Shown here: positions 11,349 through 21,048 of the stretch, one piece after another
Numbering within the stretch: the first letter of the stretch is position 1
How the letters are laid out: every line of letters begins with the position of its first letter
Assembly (NCBI RefSeq): GCF_021134715.1
Contig: NC_060024.1
Location: 4,030,001 to 4,094,000 of the forward strand
Source: Daphnia pulex
Lineage: Eukaryota > Arthropoda > Branchiopoda > Diplostraca > Daphniidae
DNA length: 64,000 nucleotides
Reading direction: 5' to 3'
Notes under the pieces: model-generated
Told to the model about the DNA's origin: nothing
Seen by the model: only the letters and a program-made list of their open reading frames with translations
The model's database searches: none
Position numbers and translations under genes: made by a program

Positions 11349-11570
11349 ATGCTGCTACAGAAAGTGATGCCAACGTGGAAAAAAACCGTTTACATTGACA
11401 CATACGGGCATCGTGGCAAAAAATATGGTTGGTGCCAAGCAACCATCATAAAAAAGACAGAAGAAGGATGCACAGCAAGATATGTAACGGAAAAAAAACA
11501 ACTTTTATTCCAAATATCAACGACGAAAAATTCGTCCGTTTTTTCCCATGCGAAGAAAATGAAGCTTGAA
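11349..11570 (+). pseudogene. Small beta-barrel-like terminal exon, frameshifted copy
   Basis: After a TATTTTAG acceptor, a frame starts MLLQKVMPTWKKTVYIDTYG and continues WCQATIIKKTEEG...TARYV. The WxxATI...YxxRY pattern is suggestive of a Tudor/agenet-type SH3-like fold; this is inference. Compared with the copy at 29527-29742, one base is missing in the A-run after TARYV, which shifts the frame. Confidence 0.45.
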
Positions 11571-14400
11571 ACTTTTCAATTTTTATATCAAGTTTTAGCC
11601 TATGCTTCTAGTACGCATTTTAAACTTATCGATTCTCCTTGACTCTTAGGGGGACGAAATTTTACAAACACTCCTGTCAGAAGTCATTGAACTACTTAAC
11701 AGTCGCCCCCTGACTGTTCAACTGATCCGCCCACACCAAATTGAACAACGTCTTTTTTTTCTTCATTCCCTTCTGAGTTGATCGATCATTTGTTGTTTTC
11801 TCTTTTTCCCCAAATGTTTCAAAAATGTCAGCCCTTGACCTTTTAAAGACAAATGAGACTTTTGATAATTTTGACGATGTTTTTAAGTTTGTCGAAAACT
11901 TACTAATGAACATTCTATGCCTCTTCGTATTACAGATCTATTGAAAAGTATGATGAGTTTCTAATAATAGCCAATAAGCCATTAACAAGCCAATAATTGT
12001 ATTCTCTCAAATATCTCCTTAAACCCGTTAATAATATTATTTAAAAAAAAAACAGAAAAATCAAGAAGGATTCTTTATCTTTCTGATGAAAAAAAAACGA
12101 TGGCTCTACGATTAAAATAAGTATTTTTTTCAAAATTCCGTTCAAGACACTGTAGGGCCTATCTCTCGCGGGTTACAACACCACAATTGGAAGGGGGTGA
12201 GCAAATACTTGTGTTAGGTACTGTATATTGATTCAAATCTTCGATTTCATCACGCAAAATTAGTTTGCTCTCAATTTGGTGAAAATAAAACCATTTAAGA
12301 TCTAATGGCAAGCGTGCTACTCAGTATATGCGTGCGTGTCAATGTCCTTTTTAGGTTTCTTATGTTTTCAACACGAAATAATTTTGAATCAAATCTGATT
12401 GTTTTAAGCATTCCAATCACGCTATGTCTGAGGCTACCATCGATATTTTTCGTAGGAAGGAGTACGTTTTTATGTATTTATTCCATTGATGCAAGATATG
12501 ACTTTTCTTTGAGATGTTTAAGCGATGAAATTGTGATGTCATTGGTTTTATTGAAAACTCTCTTTTTGCTGTAGGCACAGCCGACTCTCATCCGGAAAAG
12601 GGCTCTTGTTCGATTTGTAAAAGAGAGTCTATTCGGAAAATCAGTAAAAATATTTCTTGTTAAAAATTTTAATTTTTTTTATTTTTGAACTTGAACCACC
12701 TAAGGAGGAGTGGATTAATGCCAACGAGGTTTAGCAGTCATATGCAGAGTAAGATTAAAATAATGCTATCAAAGTTATCCCTGATGAACACGATGAGATT
12801 ACCCACATCTTAACTCTCGATTCATCTCAACTCTCGATTCAAAAGGATCTTTTTTTAAAAATTAAAAAAAGACAAGAAAACATATCGTGCACCTAAGCAT
12901 CGCTCAAGCAGGCTTAAGCATCTATGAATGGTGGGTACAGGATTGATACGAACTACACACAATGAGAAAGATTCATTATTAGTAATAACAGAAACCGAAC
13001 AATCTACGGATAGTACTTACTTAGGTTAAGAGTAGGAATGACATCAGCTGCCAACTTCCCAACCTTCAATGGATGAGCTGTATTTAATATCGTTCTTGTT
13101 TTTATTATTTATTACTCTTTGAAATGTTTGGCACAAACAAAGTCCTTTCTGGAAAACTTTCGGTCCATCCTTGCGATGGATTTTTGCCATAAGACCAAAT
13201 TTGTGTCATTCTTGGGAGCCCTGAATATTGGCGTTTTCTCTTTGTTTGACATATATCCTGTGGAACAACCGACGACAAAGCACGTTTACACCATTTAAAA
13301 ATAAACCAGATGCTGACAGAATAATAATTAATTATAAAAGCAAGAAGCCTGACAGTACGGTTGACAACTTGAGCGACCAAGCAGCCAAGCTTGCTGAATG
13401 CTGAGGTGCACGATATATTTTTTTCGTCTTTTCGCATTAGCCCTTTTCTGCGCGTGGCGCTCCTAACGGAATGCCATGGATTCCTCCCACCCCAGTGAGC
13501 TATTCCAGCTGATGCCAGGGATGGCACGTTTGTCTACCTCTCCTGTTAGACCGTGGTAGAACCATGAACGAATGTGAACGAGTGGTAATTTTGTCTAGCC
13601 AGGGGTATGGAGTATGGATGCCAATGACAATTTTAAATTTCCCAAAAGGCGAATTGACGGGAAGCTACTTTTTTACTAGCGATTGTTTATGGAGGTTGTG
13701 GTAAAAGTGCGCCATCTAGAAGTGGTGTGTATATGTTATGTTATGTTAGTTTAGTTTTCAGTCGCTTTTTTGCCACTCCTGAATGTTACAATCACAGAAA
13801 CTTAATAATTTCTTCATAACTATTCTTAATTAATACTATTAAATTCCAAAATGTACTTAAATGATAGCAATTGGAGCAAAAATGAAAATATACGTTCATG
13901 CATTTCCAAGGGAAATAGCATGTAGTCCACTTACACACCGTTTGGTAACGCTATTCTGCTACAAATTTTTAGTAAAATGAGCGGATCCCTCCCCCCCCCC
14001 CTCATCTTATGGGAAAAGTAACATGGAGACTGGAAGCCATTTCTCCATACCCATGGTCTAGCTAACACTTTGCCTAAATTTCTTTGCAACGTAATTTCAG
14101 TAAAAACGTTCAAGTCGATTTAATTCTTTCTGGCAACCGAGCCGAGAGTAAGGGAATCGAGAACAAAAGGAAAGCAAGTAGCAGACGAAGCGCTTTGCTC
14201 ACTCTTGCTGCCAACGACTGCATGGTTAAGAGCTCTCCCCATTTTCTCCGTTCCAAACAATGTAACATTCTTCTACAGGGGAAACTAACATTGGTTAATA
14301 TTTGTAATCTGGTTTATTAAGCCTATAGCGGCACTAGCGCCTTGCTCAGCTATACAAACATCAAAATAACGTCGAACGTACCATGAACAAATGGGAAGCA
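11570..14400. other. No supported gene
   Basis: Frames at 11692-11913, 12305-12574 and 13105-13527 are open but lack protein-family motifs, splice support or consistent composition. The longest is the minus-strand 140-codon frame at 13105-13527. A C-run occurs at 13987-13998. I see nothing else. Confidence 0.4.
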
Positions 14401-14424
14401 TTGAAAAATGGAATGGATTGGTTG

Positions 14425-14480
14425 TGGCTGACCGCGACCGAGAAGACGTGGGGCTACAGCAGCAGCAGCGGCTTCTATAT
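14425..14480 (+). repeat. Copy of the 87-bp GC-rich repeat at 15411
   Basis: The block containing CTGACCGCGACCGAGAAGA and GTGGGGCTACAGCAG is nearly identical to parts of the two tandem units at 15411-15555. It is isolated here in AT-rich sequence, which suggests a dispersed fragment of the same gene or repeat. Confidence 0.6.
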
Positions 14481-14786
14481 TTTTGATTCCTTGACATAGC
14501 CTGTAGATTACTCAATTAATAATTTACGAAACTCTTGAAAACACCAATTTTATTGCAATTATCTGTGATAAAGAGTTGATTTCGAATACCGAAAACCAGA
14601 AAAAAAACATTATTTAAACAACACTTTGTGGTTACATGTAGTATGTGTTATCTATTACAATATAATGTTCTTCATCATCTTCGTGATTTGATATTTCCAT
14701 TCTTCAATAAAACACGTGAATTAACAAAAGACATTTGAAAAGAAAAAAAGAAAGACATGCTGGCAAATGAAACTGAATAGGAATAT

Positions 14787-15775
14787 TTATTCCTTGTCCG
14801 TTTCACGTGCCAACATATATTGCAGTTGCTTGTAATTTCTAAGCCAAATTTTGTTGTCTTCCGCACAGCGGTTAAATTTTTGGGTCATGGCATTTTCCAT
14901 GCTTTTCCGGATTTCGTTGCTTTCTCTCTCACCATATGTTCCGGGATAAACCTTTTCCAACGCATCTAACATTAACAAAAAAAACGCTTCAATTAGACTT
15001 AAAATTGAGATATACACACATATTTACTGATAACTACTAAACCTCGAATTTGTTGGAGTTCCTGCTCTGGCAATGGAATGGAAATGTCTTCACATTCCAG
15101 CCGTTTCGTTGACACTGACGTTTTCTTGTGGAGATCAAAAAATAGAGGGGAGTAGAGTCGATCCAGAAGAGATTTCACAACAGCTTTCTCTTGATTGCTA
15201 TCTTTTTTTCTGTGAACCTTTACCGCCCTCAGATCTTTAATGACGGCATTGTTAATGGGGAATGCATCCTAAATAAACGAGTTGATTAAATTACGTTAAC
15301 AAAAAAAATTTAAAAATTTAGATAACTCACCTGCAATGCCTTCAACCCATTTTTCTCATCGTTTTGCATTTTCCTTTCAACCCGTGCAATTTCTTCTCGC
15401 AAGAGGTGCTCCAGGAGGAGCGGCAGCCGGTCTTGGCCGACTCCGACCGACAAGACGTGGGGCTACAGCAGAAGCAGCGGCACCGACTTGAGGTGCTCGA
15501 GGAGGAGAGGCAGCCGCTACTGGCTGACCGCGACCGAGAAGAGGTGGCGCCATAGCAGCGGCAGCAGGTTTTGAATGACTTCGTCGAACTGGGGTTTGCG
15601 CAACAAGAGCTGAAACGGCAATTCTTGCTGCCACGCTCATACGTCGATGTCTGCCACGACCACCACTAGGTGAATCTCGGTCAACGTCCCCTCCAACGTA
15701 TTCTATGGAGGATTGACCTACAGTTATGGTGGAACTGTCATAACTGTAGTCACGTCTGCTGTTTCGTCTCTGCAT
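14787..15775 (-). CDS. Uncharacterised multi-exon gene, possibly frameshifted
   Basis: Three joined exons are well supported on the minus strand. One ends at 15331 (frame ...EEIARVERKMQNDEKNGLKALQ). The next is 15268-15043, starting DAFPINNAVIKDLRAVKVHRK. The last is 14965-14787, ending QYMLARETDKE plus stop. All junctions are GT-AG and keep phase, and the composition is that of a charged helical protein. Upstream, a different frame at 15775-15377 gives a 132-residue Ala/Pro/Arg-rich N-terminus (starts MQRRNSRRDYSY). Joining it to the downstream frame requires a one-base shift or an unseen intron in the GC-rich repeat. No domain recognised; its neighbour at 16119-17104 is on the same strand. 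Confidence 0.5.
15411..15555 (+). repeat. Two tandem GC-rich units of about 87 bp
   Basis: The unit GAGGTGCTCSAGGAGGAG... occurs twice head-to-tail, with a related third piece at 14425-14480. The plus strand reads as a Glu/Gln/Arg-rich peptide and the minus strand as Ala/Pro-rich, so the reading direction is ambiguous. Splice continuity favours the minus strand. Confidence 0.6.
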
Positions 15776-16118
15776 CCTAATTAAATTAAAAAATTCTCGG
15801 CCGCTTGTGTTGGGGTCTGAGTCGAGGACGGAGCGGGATTTGGGGTTTCCTTAAGCAGCTCTTCTTCAGCACTGTCCGTATCACCGAACAGCCCCTTCAA
15901 TTCGCATTTTTAAGTTTACAGGCTCAGTTTCGGGGGTCTTCCCCTTGCCTGGTTCAGTATCTTTGGAAGATCGGAAGCTATTACGTCTCGCCGTCTGTTT
16001 TACCACCGCTTCAAACAACTCCTTTGAGGGAGGGTTGATGACTGACTTTCACCGGGACTTCGGGAGTTTCACCAGTGTTACACCGGGATTCCCCTCGTCG
16101 AAGCTTTGAAGAATCAAC

Positions 16119-17104
16119 TTAAATTCTTTGGCAAGCATGCTTTTGACGGTGGACGCGTCTTTTTCCGCGGGCTTCGGCCGCGATAATCGCTTTGCCCTTC
16201 GATGGCTTGAGCGATATTGGACTCAGCAGTGCCGGAGATTTCAGAGACTCAACGTCTACTTTTTTCGAAGCAGCCGCCTTTTTCTTATTCACCGCCGTAC
16301 GCTTAGGAGCCACTATTGGTGTCCGAGCCTGGCTAGTCAAGGCCGTTAGCGTTGGTGTCTGTGCCTGGCTCGTCGAAGACAATAGCATAGGCTGATATAC
16401 TGGGCCTGAGTGCTTGGCAAGCACTGTCAGTATCTCCGAGGTTACCGGGTTACTCAAAGTGCCCAGAATCACGAATTTCCCTGCAGCGATGGCCGCTTGC
16501 AGTTGGTGGTGGAGGTCTCCTGGAAGAATTGGGTCTCCGCTTGGTATTACAAACTGACCCGTGTCTTGGGCTGTCGTGTTACCCTGAACGAGTGTAGGTT
16601 CAACCCTACGACGCTTAGAGCGTTCGTACGCCTTGCGCTTGTCCTTGGCTTCCTTTTCTATCAGGCGTATCTTGGCCTCCTCTACCGCGTCTCGCTTCCT
16701 CTTTTTAGCTGCGCGAACCTCTGCTCTTAGAGCGTTTTGCGCCTCTCTATCCCGTTGGATGAGCGCTTCGTCCTCATCGAACTTAGCTATCTGTTCCGGG
16801 GTTAGGAGAGCCAAGGCTTCTTTCTCAAGCCTTTTAGCCTTTAAGATTTCCCACTTAGCTTTGGGCTTTGCTGTTAAGTAGGCCTTGGGTGGTGGTGAAT
16901 CCGTAAGAGTGAAGAACTCAAGTGGAAAGCAACGTTCCAGCAGACGCCAGCCCTGTCGCTTTCCGTCAAAGATGTTTCGCTCTTTGTGGTCGAAAACGAG
17001 CTCTTCCGCGAACGCTCGGATGTTGGCGATCGACTCGTTTAGATTTCGTGGCGGATCTTTGACGAATAGGCTCTTTGGAACGGCTTCGCTTGTGTAGTTC
17101 GAAA
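16119..17104 (-). CDS. Uncharacterised Lys/Arg-rich coiled-coil protein (terminal exon)
   Basis: One minus-strand frame is open from a TTTTGCAG acceptor at 17105 to a stop at 16119, about 328 codons. It begins NYTSEAVPKSLFVKDPPRN, contains a compact region (AFAEELVFDHKERNIFDG...WRLLERCFPLEFF) and then a long Glu/Lys/Arg helix (LTPEQIAKFDEDEALIQRDR..., RAAKKRKRDAVEEAKIRLIE). A Pro/Ser/Thr-rich and basic tail follows. A likely first exon starts MDNISEVGNQLNG at 17254. The arrangement (small alpha domain, coiled coil, basic tail) could be a retroelement gag-like or a chromatin protein; I do not recognise it. Downstream frames (16118-15790) look like decayed continuation. The Merlin-like element is inserted 330 bp upstream. 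Confidence 0.55.
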
Positions 17105-17423
17105 CTGCAAAATAGACAAAGAAAAAGATAAGTTTTGTCGTAACTAAAGGTCCGTATTAACCAGATCTTAGGACCGTCGCACGGCTTCTACTTTGGTTAA
17201 TAACCGGTTCAAAGGACCATTAAGCTGATTACCGACTTCAGAAATGTTGTCCATGATGAAGAACAACAACATTTTTTCCTTCAAGTTGTAGAAAACCATC
17301 GTCAACAAGTATCTTTAAATGGGAGAAAAGAACAGTTAGGTTGAATTTCATTTGATTAATCACCGATTGTATAAAAAAACCGAAAAAAAATAAAAACACA
17401 TTGAATTTCAACCCTAACAAGTT
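17104..17423 (-). other. Probable 5' part of the 16119-17104 gene
   Basis: On the minus strand an ATG at 17254 opens a 28-codon frame (MDNISEVGNQLNGPLNRLLT...) that stops at TAA near 17168. It may be the first exon if a donor lies within it, but no clean donor in the right phase is visible. The rest is AT-rich spacer up to the target duplication at 17424. Confidence 0.3.
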
Positions 17424-17431
17424 GATATTTT
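17424..17431 (+). repeat. Left target-site duplication GATATTTT
   Basis: The eight bases are identical to 23250-23257 immediately outside the right terminal repeat. An 8-bp duplication is expected for Merlin/IS1016-type integration. Confidence 0.92.
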
Positions 17432-17467
17432 GGTTAAAGTCTATTTTAGCCGACTAACTTCTTACTT
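17432..17467 (+). repeat. Left terminal inverted repeat of the Merlin-like element
   Basis: Starts GGTTAAAGTCTATTTTA and matches the reverse complement of 23214-23249 at 33 of 36 positions. Beyond base 36 both ends turn into CTTTA-rich sequence that no longer aligns cleanly. Confidence 0.9.
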
Positions 17468-17736
17468 AATTCTACTTTATTTTTACTTTATTATACTTAA
17501 TTTTTTCCTTAATTCTCAATTATTACTACACACTCACTTAATTTACACTTTTTCACTTCACTTTACTTTACTTCACTTTACTTAAATACGAGAAATTTCA
17601 CGTACAACCTCTCTGTTCCCTACCGTGTAGCAGACTGGCATCCTGTCAATATTATTAAAACACTGTTGCCAAAAATTCATAATTAATACATAATAGTGAA
17701 ATATTATTTATTTTATTTATTTTCACATCGAAGCAA

Positions 17737-17808
17737 TGTCGGTTAGCACTGTGGTATAGCACTGGATTTCAAACTCATGGCTCAGTGGTTCAAATCCGAG
17801 ATTAGGTG
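17737..17808 (+). other. tRNA-like sequence with A and B boxes (copy 1)
   Basis: Contains TTAGCACTGTGG (A-box-like) and GTGGTTCAAATCC (B-box-like) at tRNA spacing. It is about 75% identical to the copy at 17983-18053. No convincing anticodon stem can be drawn, so it is not a functional tRNA. It may be a tRNA-derived SINE head or a captured relic. Confidence 0.45.
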
Positions 17809-17982
17809 AAATTTATAAATAAAATTTTTTTTTTATTTTAAAGTAAGGGTCAATCAAGATATACTTTACTTTTTATTTTAATGTATATTATGTTATCCTA
17901 CTATATTATGAAGTTCATTGTACCATTTCAATACAGCTTTATTCCAAATTTAATTATTAAAACATTTTGCGTATCGAGGAAG

Positions 17983-18053
17983 TGTCGATTAGCGCTGTGG
18001 CATAGCACTAGAATTCTAACATAATGGTTAGTGGTTCAAATCCACGATCGGTG
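17983..18053 (+). other. tRNA-like sequence with A and B boxes (copy 2)
   Basis: A 7-bp acceptor stem (TGTCGAT with ATCGGTG, three G-U pairs), a D-arm (GCGC/GCAC) and a T-arm (GTGG/CCAC around TTCAAAT) can be drawn over 71 nt. The expected anticodon stem does not pair. It lies in the non-coding left part of the element, about 245 bp after copy 1. Tandem tRNA-like units inside a DNA transposon are odd. Confidence 0.45.
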
Positions 18054-18393
18054 AAAGTAGCATCAAATCATTTTAAACTTTACTTTATTAATAACAACTT
18101 GTAAGTGGCAATCAAGATGTTACTTTATATTACTATACTTTATTATTCATAGAAAGGTCATAGAACTTTACTATATTATATCATGATGAAGATACTTTAC
18201 TTTACTTTACTTTATTATGATATTGACGTTTCATGTATACTTATAAGATAAAGTAAACTATAGTAGGTTAGGGTAGGTTAGGTTAGGTTATAATAAGTAT
18301 AATAAAATAAAGTAAAGTAAAATAATTTTTACTTATTAGTTATTAGCTTTCGTTGTGGGCGTTTTTTTTTTTCATTTCAGTTGCACTATAATC

Positions 18394-20006
18394 ATGGCTA
18401 AAAGTGGTTCCTTCTTTAATAGCTCGTGTAGTGATCATATTAAAAGTAATTGTGATTCACTTGAAAAATTTTATTCTAAATGCAAGAAAAATAAATCGGC
18501 GGCAAAATCCCTTATTCCTTTTGATGATGCATTATGGACTTCTTTTACCATTACTATGATATGTTCTGTGTTAACTTCAATGGAGTTATACGAGTACCTA
18601 GTTGAAATTGGATTTATCGTGAATACTGTGTCTTCCGTTTGTGTCCATTGCTCTGGGTTATTAACATTGGTAACTATACGAAATTACGCTTATTCAATGA
18701 ATTAGTTGGTATAGAAAATTTTTATAGGCTCCATCTTCAACGGTTATTGATGGTTGCTTGTTCAAGTGCAACAACAAACTAGCTGTAGTTGGAAGTAAGA
18801 AAAAAACTAAGATTTGTGGGAAAAAATTCACAATCCGGAGGAATTCATGGTTCCATGCTTCCCATCTTACAATATTCGAGATTTTAACTTTAACTTATTT
18901 TTGGTGGAACGAACTTCCACTAAAGTTTATTGAAAAAGATTTGGATTTAGGTGGGTTGTTTTGATAAAGTTGCTAGACAACAGGAATAATATGTATATTA
19001 CTTTACTTTACTTTATAGCTCACAGTACACCGATTGACTGGGCAAACTTTTGCAGAGAAGTGGCTGAAGATATTATGATAAACAATTCTGAAAAAATTGG
19101 TGGTCCTGGGGTTATAGTTGAGATCGATGAATCAAAATTTGGAAAAAGTAATTATATTTTCATAATATCAAGATTTATAAAAGTAAAGTAAAGTAAAGTA
19201 AAGTAAAGTAAAGTAAACTTATTCATAGGAAAATATAATCGTGGTAAAAGAGTTGACGGAGTTTGGGTTTTTGGTGGTGTAGAACGTGGTACTGGCAAAT
19301 GTTTTTTAGTTGTTGTCGAAAATAGATCCGCAACCACTCTATTAGAAGTTATTAAGGAATGGATACTACCTGGCACTACTATAATTTCTGATTGCTGGAA
19401 AGCATATGACAAGATTGAGTAAGTTTTTGTTTTCATATATTTTATCAAATTAAATTTTATATTGTAATTTCAATCAGGGAACATAATGACTATAAACACT
19501 TGAAAGTCAATCACAGTCTTCATTTCAAAGATCCTGAAACGGAAGCACATACTAACCAAATTGAAGGTTGTTTTGTTTGTTTACTTTACTTTACTTTATT
19601 CTACTTCATCATTATATTGTTCTTATTTTTGCTACTTTTTACTTTCAGGTTTGTGGAATTTGGCTAAAAAAAGCCTCCCTGCCACAAACAGGAATAAAAA
19701 AATGTTTGCTGGCTATTTAGCCAAGTTTATGCTTCATTGCAAATGGAAAAAATTGGATGGTTTTAAGATGTTCATGAAATATGCTGGTAATTTATATTCT
19801 GGTGTTGAAAAATCAGACTATGTTTCACAGGATGCTAAACGTTCTAAACGTAGTTGTGAGTTTAATTTACTTTATTTTACTCTACTTTACTTTACTTTAC
19901 TAATCTAGTTACTCTCGTTATCAGAAAACATTACAGTATTTGGAATCCGAATAATAGTCTCATTAATGATACAAGTAATATCGTTCAAATTTGGAGGCTC
20001 AAGTGA
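18394..20006 (+). CDS. IS1595/ISXO2-like (Merlin-type) DDE transposase, 7 exons
   Basis: Predicted exons are 18394-18669, 18728-18950, 19019-19147, 19229-19418, 19478-19566, 19649-19855 and 19909-20006. They sum to 404 codons including TGA, i.e. 403 aa. The N-terminus (about residues 85-125) has a zinc-ribbon-like set of cysteines (VCVHCSGLL, then GCLFKC and KICGKKFTIRRNSWF). The catalytic core follows: first Asp in VEIDESKFGKRKYNRG (the motif is created only by splicing exons 3 and 4), second Asp in TTIISDCWKAYDKIE, and the Glu in HTNQIEGLWNLAKKSL. This spacing and the KYNRG/SDCWKAY/IEGLW motifs are diagnostic of the ISXO2-like transposase domain. Introns are 53-82 bp and several contain ACTTT or AAAGT runs. 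No frameshift or stop is seen. It should cut and rejoin the element ends in the nucleus. Confidence 0.9.
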
Positions 20007-20072
20007 AAAATTGAATTCCGTTTCCTATGTTATTGAATATATAATTATTATTAGAAATTTTTATTTATTATG

Positions 20073-20649
20073 CTATAATGTTACGTTGTTTGTTGTTGGT
20101 GTTGATGAACACAGTGGATATGTGTCGTCTTTAATAGTTGAGTCTTGAACTGTTGAAGTAATCGTTACGTTGTTTGTTGTTGGTGTTGATGAACACAGTG
20201 GATATGTCTCGTCTTTAGTTGAGTTTTGAACTGTTGAATTAATCCTGGATTTTGCTAGTAATTCCTAAATATTAATAAAATTTTCTGTTAATTCTATTTC
20301 ATAGTTTTATTACATGAATTGAAAATCGATAGTTAAAACTTACATCTGTATATTGAGATAGTTTTTCTAAAGATTTAATTAAGTCGTTATCAGATGTTAC
20401 TTCAATATTTATATTTAAAGCTAACGACATTTTCTGTAAAAACAACATATTTAAAGTTTTCAATTAAGATAGTATTCGATTGTTATCTTAATTGATTATT
20501 ACCTTTTCTAATTCAGATATTTGGTCTGCCACAAATTTCAATTTTTCATTACGTTCCACTAATTCTTGCTTTAGATTTTCATTTTCTTTTTCGACTTCGA
20601 TCACATGTTCCTTCAGTATTTTCGACCAGTGAATCTTTGATTTGGCCAT
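20073..20649 (-). CDS. Element-encoded 142-aa coiled-coil protein, 3 exons
   Basis: Exons on the minus strand are 20649-20503 (49 codons, begins MAKSKIHWSKILKEHVIEVE), 20433-20344 (30 codons) and 20264-20073 (63 codons plus TAG). Junctions are GT-AG and all in phase 0. Residues 15-49 form a charged heptad-like helix (EKENENLKQELVERNEKLK). The last exon contains two nearly identical 26-27-residue units (STVQNSTKDETYPLCSSTPT and STVQDSTIKDDTYPLCSSTP) from a recent 78-81-bp tandem duplication at 20074-20236. It is convergent with the transposase, with 66 bp between their stops. No homologue is known to me; a partner or regulator of the transposase is a guess. Confidence 0.75.
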
Positions 20650-21048
20650 TCTTGAGTAAAACTAAATTTAGACTGTCAATCAGCAGTTTTGGTTAATAAC
20701 TATGCATTATTTTTTTAAATTTTTTTAATTAATTGATCAAGGGAATATAAAATGAAACATTTATTTTGTTAGCAAATTTTTGTTTTATAAATTTTATATT
20801 TTAATTTGAAGATTGAAATAAATCAAATTGTTTTTACTTTGTCTGTGATATTATATTTGACTTAAATCTGACTTACCACTTTACTATACTTTACTTTACT
20901 ATACCATACTTTACTATATTTTACTATACTATACTTTATTGACAAATCAGACATGCTATATAAATAACATATTTCTAGACTAATAATTGAACCAATGAGA
21001 CTTTATTATCAATTGACGAAAATTTATTTTATTCAACAATTTTAGTAG

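Noticed and set aside
13105..13527. Minus-strand 140-codon ORF
   Set aside because: No recognisable domain, splice context or composition; likely chance.
15364..15555. Plus-strand ORF rich in Glu/Gln/Arg with an internal repeat
   Set aside because: It reads through tandem GC-rich units; splice-consistent downstream exons are on the minus strand, so I favour minus-strand coding for this locus.
17737..18053. Two functional tRNA genes
   Set aside because: No anticodon stem can be formed in either; recorded as tRNA-like only.
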